The translations under genes and the position numbers were made by a program. This document shows, piece by piece, positions 59,759 through 64,000 of a stretch of DNA of 64,000 nucleotides (position 1 is its first letter; every line of letters begins with the position of its first letter). Below the pieces are notes generated by a model that did no database searches, was not told the DNA's origin, and worked only from the letters and a program-made list of their open reading frames with translations. This DNA comes from Phorcus lineatus (taxonomy: Eukaryota; Mollusca; Gastropoda; Trochida; Trochidae). The stretch covers positions 39,416,839 to 39,480,838 of the forward strand of contig OV121091.1 of the NCBI GenBank assembly GCA_921293015.1. Reading direction: 5' to 3'.

Positions 59759-62698
59759 TTCTTGCAAAGTAAAGAAATCACATTCATCAGTATAACTTCA
59801 TTTTTTATCACATATTTTCCAACTAGAACATCCGTAATCGTTGCATCAAATTATTCTATGAATTCACCTTTATACAAATACAAATAGAACATTTGTAATT
59901 ATTTCTAATCTACACAAAAGATTTCTTTCTTTCATCACTTTGAATAAACGATTCTGAGTATAGGATATTTAAACCAAACCAAATAAACATATATTCAGAT
60001 GTTTTATTATAAAACCATGTAAGAAATCTGAAAACTGTTTGAGTGGCATTTTAGAAGTTTTAAATGTTGTACAGTACAAGATCTTATGGATTTCAATCTT
60101 CTTCATTCAGAGAATTGCGACGTATCATTCTGATCACTGTAATTTACCATGCATAGTCTTGAATAGGCTATAAGTGTTACGTGACAGTCAAAAAAAGAAG
60201 AAAAGGGAAATCGATAAATCATGTACTATAATAAGCAGCAAACCTTCTTTATGCAAATTATATTTTCCACGTTGTAGTAACGTTACAAGAAAAAATGAAA
60301 CAGGTTTCTGATTTGTATGTTCCTAATTACCAATCAAGGGTAAAATCTTACTGTTTACTGTCTTGGCTGCCCACGACTGTACTACAGACAATGAAAGGGC
60401 CAACAATTTTTATAATACTCGGATCATCCCGTGACCTGCGCGTGCTGATAAGCTATTATATACTATTTATCAAAGATAAAGCCATTTAACTAGATTACAC
60501 CTGGTCTTATTCTCATGTGTTATCGTTATAATAAATTGCACGTCACTCTGAGATATAGAAAAAATACCTGTTCAGGGCTCTTGGTGAAGAAACTACCGGT
60601 GAGCATGGATATTTACTCGGTTTCCTTTTTTCATTGAAACATCTCAGTGAAGGTGATTCGGTACTGAATTTGCTGTATGTAAACAGCTTTTAAAGAATTG
60701 TTATTATTGAGTTAAAGATAATGTGCATTGAATGTACGAATTAAAATTGATATAATATATACATGTAACCATTTCACCCTTAACAGACATTATTGGAATG
60801 ATAGCATTTTCACGAATAATGAAGAAGGAATAATGAATAACGAAATTTGGTTTGAATGCGTATCCCTGTTTCTTTCACCTTCATCGGGTAAATTGGTGAT
60901 TTTGTAGACAATGAATGCTGAGTGTTTGTCGAGGTTCAAGTTTACAGGCGTTACCCTCTCAACTTGACGGGGAAGTAGCAAGTTTCTTGAAAATTTTATT
61001 TCTTCAAAGTTTCCCCAATAAGTATATAATTTTTTATTATATAAGAGGGTCAAACATCTAATTACTCAACCTTGTCATCCGTAAAAAATGTATCAAGTAT
61101 CAAGCAAAAACTACCTGCAGCCATTTGTGTGTGAACACCTCTTGATGTAGAGAAACTCAGCTTAACTGAACATGGTACATATGTTGTAGTATGCCTTTTT
61201 TTGATTTAAAAAATTGCTTTGCATTTGGGAACATTTTTTTCCGTTAGATCACTTTATCTAAAACAAACGAGCTACAGATACATTGTGACAATTTGAATTG
61301 TGCAGCTACCGCGGTGTTTTACTTTGAAGACAAAGGTAACCGTCCTCTGCTCGAAGTGTTTAAAGGTCATGTACTCACTGACGTTTAAAGGCGACTTAAG
61401 ACATGTTCAGTGCACCAGCAATGGATACTTATCAAATATGAACTACTTTTTATCAAACTGAAAACGTCCTTTAACGAAACCCGTACAGCACCGATCATAT
61501 GGTTTGACCGTTGAATAGAATTAGTTTCTTTTTAATGACGTTGAAGTAAATCGGTTGTCTGACCATGGTACATTTGTCGAAGCGAACTCGGAGCATATAT
61601 TCAATTTGCGATATAAAGCTTCCATGATACAAAATACATTTAAAACAGCTAAATCGAAACAAATTCGTCAGATTTAAAGTTTATGATTATTATTGGCACA
61701 AATGCATGAGGAGAAGCAAATATTCGACAAACAGGGTTAGAAGAAGATCTGGTAAAATCATAACGCCTTCTCAATGGTCTACTCGTTAAGGTTATACAAG
61801 GTATTTAATTTAAGTCATTTAATGTGCATTCAATTACAAAAGTAAAGATCGATTTCACCATGTCTATGTTTTAACTACTATAGGACTGAATTGGTTTCGG
61901 TCTATATTTTATATATTTATACATATAATATATAACTGAAATGTTAAACAATCAATCAGAAAGATAATACAACGAGATACACGTGTGAACCTTTAAGGGT
62001 ATTTTTCTTGACTAACATCGGTTTGGCCTATATCAATGGACAGAATTGGATTGTTCGAAATGGCAGCTGGTGTAGTCCTACTGACCCAGATTTTTGTAAA
62101 TATTGGAATTTTTCCTTGCATTATGGAAAGTACATAGCAAAAATGACATTTGAATCACGTGCCATGCGCATAAATGTGGTTAATTCATTTCATTACATCT
62201 GAAAGATATTCATGTTATTTGGCAACACAAATACTTTAGATATTAGCCATTGTGATTAAACACATTAAACGTTTAATCAATCATGCAATTCGCAAAATGA
62301 ACCTGTTGTTTCTATATGTACGTGAAACCTGCCGTAAGCTTTAGTCTCTGCAGCTATAAGTTCTGGATATTATTTCATAACTCACTATTGCTCTAAATTA
62401 TACTCGTTCAAGTAGTCAAGTGTATCTGAATGTGGAGATTCTTAAAAATAGAAAAATGTTTACTTGTTAAGAAATAAAGTTCCTGCATTTGGGAAACTGT
62501 CTTGAAACGAGTCTGAAGATTATGCTGACAGATGTTTACACATCATAAATCAAAGATATGGGGCATTGATGACTCACATTTACATATTTCGAAATAGTGT
62601 CGTCTGGAGCATCAAATTTCAACCCTCGTCTCTCCTTATAATACCTGCTTCTTTGCAATCTTCACGAAGGTGCTTGAACCTGTCGTAAATTGATCAGC

Positions 62699-62839
62699 TT
62701 AAAGAAGGATCAGTTTTACGTTACGTTTCCCCTTCAAACCTTCAGGATAATCCTCATCAAGGCATTGCGGATCTTCGACAACAATCTCCTTCAAAACTAA
62801 ACGGAGAATGGTACGGCGATTTATACATTTGCCCGCCAT
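62699..62839 (-). other. Short coding-like relic of unknown origin
   Basis: A 46-codon minus ORF (M-A-G-K-C-I-N-R-R-T-I-L-R-L-V-L-K-E-I) lies in a patch richer in G+C and of protein-like composition than its surroundings. The patch extends to about 62590 with a broken continuation. I do not recognise the family. It is probably the remnant of a gene or mobile element. Confidence 0.3.
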
Positions 62840-63352
62840 CGTTATATGACCTCCATTTAGCATCAACATCAATAATGAATGCTACATATTGCATTGTGTT
62901 ACCTGTTTAAGGTCGCTGTTTTAGGCTATGTGGTATGAATTTGATAGTCTGATTTGTTAGTAGGAAACAGTTGTTAGCATTCTTTACTATAAAACGTAAG
63001 TTGTAATTTTATTTAGTGACAACTTTCTTGGAAATGAAACAGTGATTTACCTTTAATGAGATAACAAAAATGAACTACTTGACATGTGTTGAAAACGTTA
63101 TTTGATTATTCAAAAATAAAAGGATTAGATACGTTAAATACAAATTAAGTCATTGCTAAAAATGTTGAAATTAAAAACAAAGATTGAGTAATGAGTAAGA
63201 ACAGGCACCGAAATATCTCTTCAGGGTCTGACAGTGACTGTGTAACTTTTAATGGAAGACGATCAAAGCTCAGAATAAGATATTATCATCCTTATCTACG
63301 CTGTTTCCCTTTTGTTTTATTGTGTGCAATAGAGAACATTTCTACATGGTAA

Positions 63353-63420
63353 GCTAGTTCCAGTCGACGCTCGCAGGTTTCACCGCAATGCATAACCACA
63401 ATATTTTTGCGTGTATTCTC
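63353..63420 (+). repeat. Dispersed repeat shared with 32598-32665
   Basis: The run gctagttccag, ctcgcaggtttcacc and gcaatgcata matches 32598-32665 with few differences, so both derive from one repeat family, probably a SINE. Confidence 0.6.
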
Positions 63421-63818
63421 ACTTTACTAAGTCGTGCAAAAAGTGATTCGGTAACGTTATTTCCATAGTCGTAAATGTTGACTTAGCATAGATATTTTTG
63501 ATGAAAAAAGTTCTTTGTGAATCAATGTGGAACTTTACATGCTGAATTGAATTACCTCAACTTGATGTACATAATTTTCAGTAAACCATATGATTAATAT
63601 TTAAGTAATGTAATCAGATTTTCCTTATATGTGAAATATATATATATATATATAACAGTTTACGGATTACAACTTAGACATAAGAATTTAGATATTGACA
63701 GTTAGGTTTAGGTACTATTCAGATATGTAGAAGAGGATACGCACATATTACAATCAACATAATAAACTAGCCTGATTAATACAGTCCAGTCTGTGATCTT
63801 TTTCTACGCCGAGTTTTA

Positions 63819-64000
63819 AAGAGCCACTCCGTGACTTGTTGGAGTCTTATATGCCAAACTTAATGAATGGTGTCATTTGATCGCTAAGTATCTACTGTTA
63901 CCAAAAAGACACATTTTAAAGCTCATTGTTTTTTTACAGTGACAATACGAAGGTAGAACGTCGCAATTATGATCGAAAACCGGACAGTGGCGAGCGTCAA
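63819..64000 (+). mobile_element. T-family transposon cut by window edge
   Basis: It starts with aagagccactccgtgacttg next to TA and follows the consensus of the copies at 23292-24241 through gatcgaaaaccggacagtgg to the last base. The right end lies outside the window. Confidence 0.85.

Larger units (their letters stand above)
59759..64000. other. 5' flank of cathepsin copy C; no complete gene seen
   Basis: The acceptor TTTGCAAG lies three bases before the copy C ATG, so a 5' UTR intron like that of copies A and B is likely, but I could not fix its upstream exon. The rest is AT-rich, with a short coding-like relic at 62699-62839, a shared repeat at 63353-63420 and a T-family transposon at the edge. 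Confidence 0.5.

Overview
The window is animal nuclear DNA. It is AT-rich, its genes are split by GT-AG introns, and it holds many short DNA transposons. The families present (a cathepsin L cluster, an ankyrin/SOCS-box gene, a Thr/Ser mucin, a SINE-like fragment) fit a lophotrochozoan, perhaps a bivalve mollusc. That assignment is an inference.

From 1 to about 15.6 kb (minus strand) lies the 5' part of a mucin-like membrane-protein gene whose 3' end is outside the window. One exon of at least 9.2 kb encodes 14 near-identical repeats of 193 or 195 residues, about 56% Ser+Thr. The longest short ORFs here are wrong-frame shadows; the real frame is on the minus strand and has no stop before the window edge. 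Phase-compatible upstream exons add a transmembrane segment and a small unrecognised N-terminal domain. Three further candidate exons reach to 25.4 kb as a possible alternative 5' end.

From 26.2 to 31.5 kb (plus strand) is a complete four-exon ankyrin-repeat/SOCS-box gene closest to ASB1, a substrate adaptor for Cullin-5 ubiquitin ligases.

From 33.2 to 59.8 kb (minus strand) are three head-to-tail cathepsin L-like genes. Copies B (46.3-51.7 kb) and C (56.3-59.8 kb) look intact. Copy A (33.2-42.5 kb) has Asp in place of the catalytic Cys, a 7-base deletion, and a 2.3 kb array of 154-bp units that grew from the end of one of its own exons. A Tc1-like transposon sits in its first coding intron. 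B and C share one exon at 122/124 bases while their other exons are diverged, which suggests exon-scale gene conversion. C lacks an intron that A and B have.

Between and inside the genes are several short transposon families. One is a set of 80-101 bp palindromic elements with 9-10 bp target duplications. Another is a 430-bp element with related ends, an exact 9-bp duplication and a tRNA-like interior. A third is a 425-475 bp family flanked by TA. There are also palindromic 360-370 bp elements and tails resembling Penelope-like retroelements. No rRNA gene, CRISPR array or complete virus-like element was seen.
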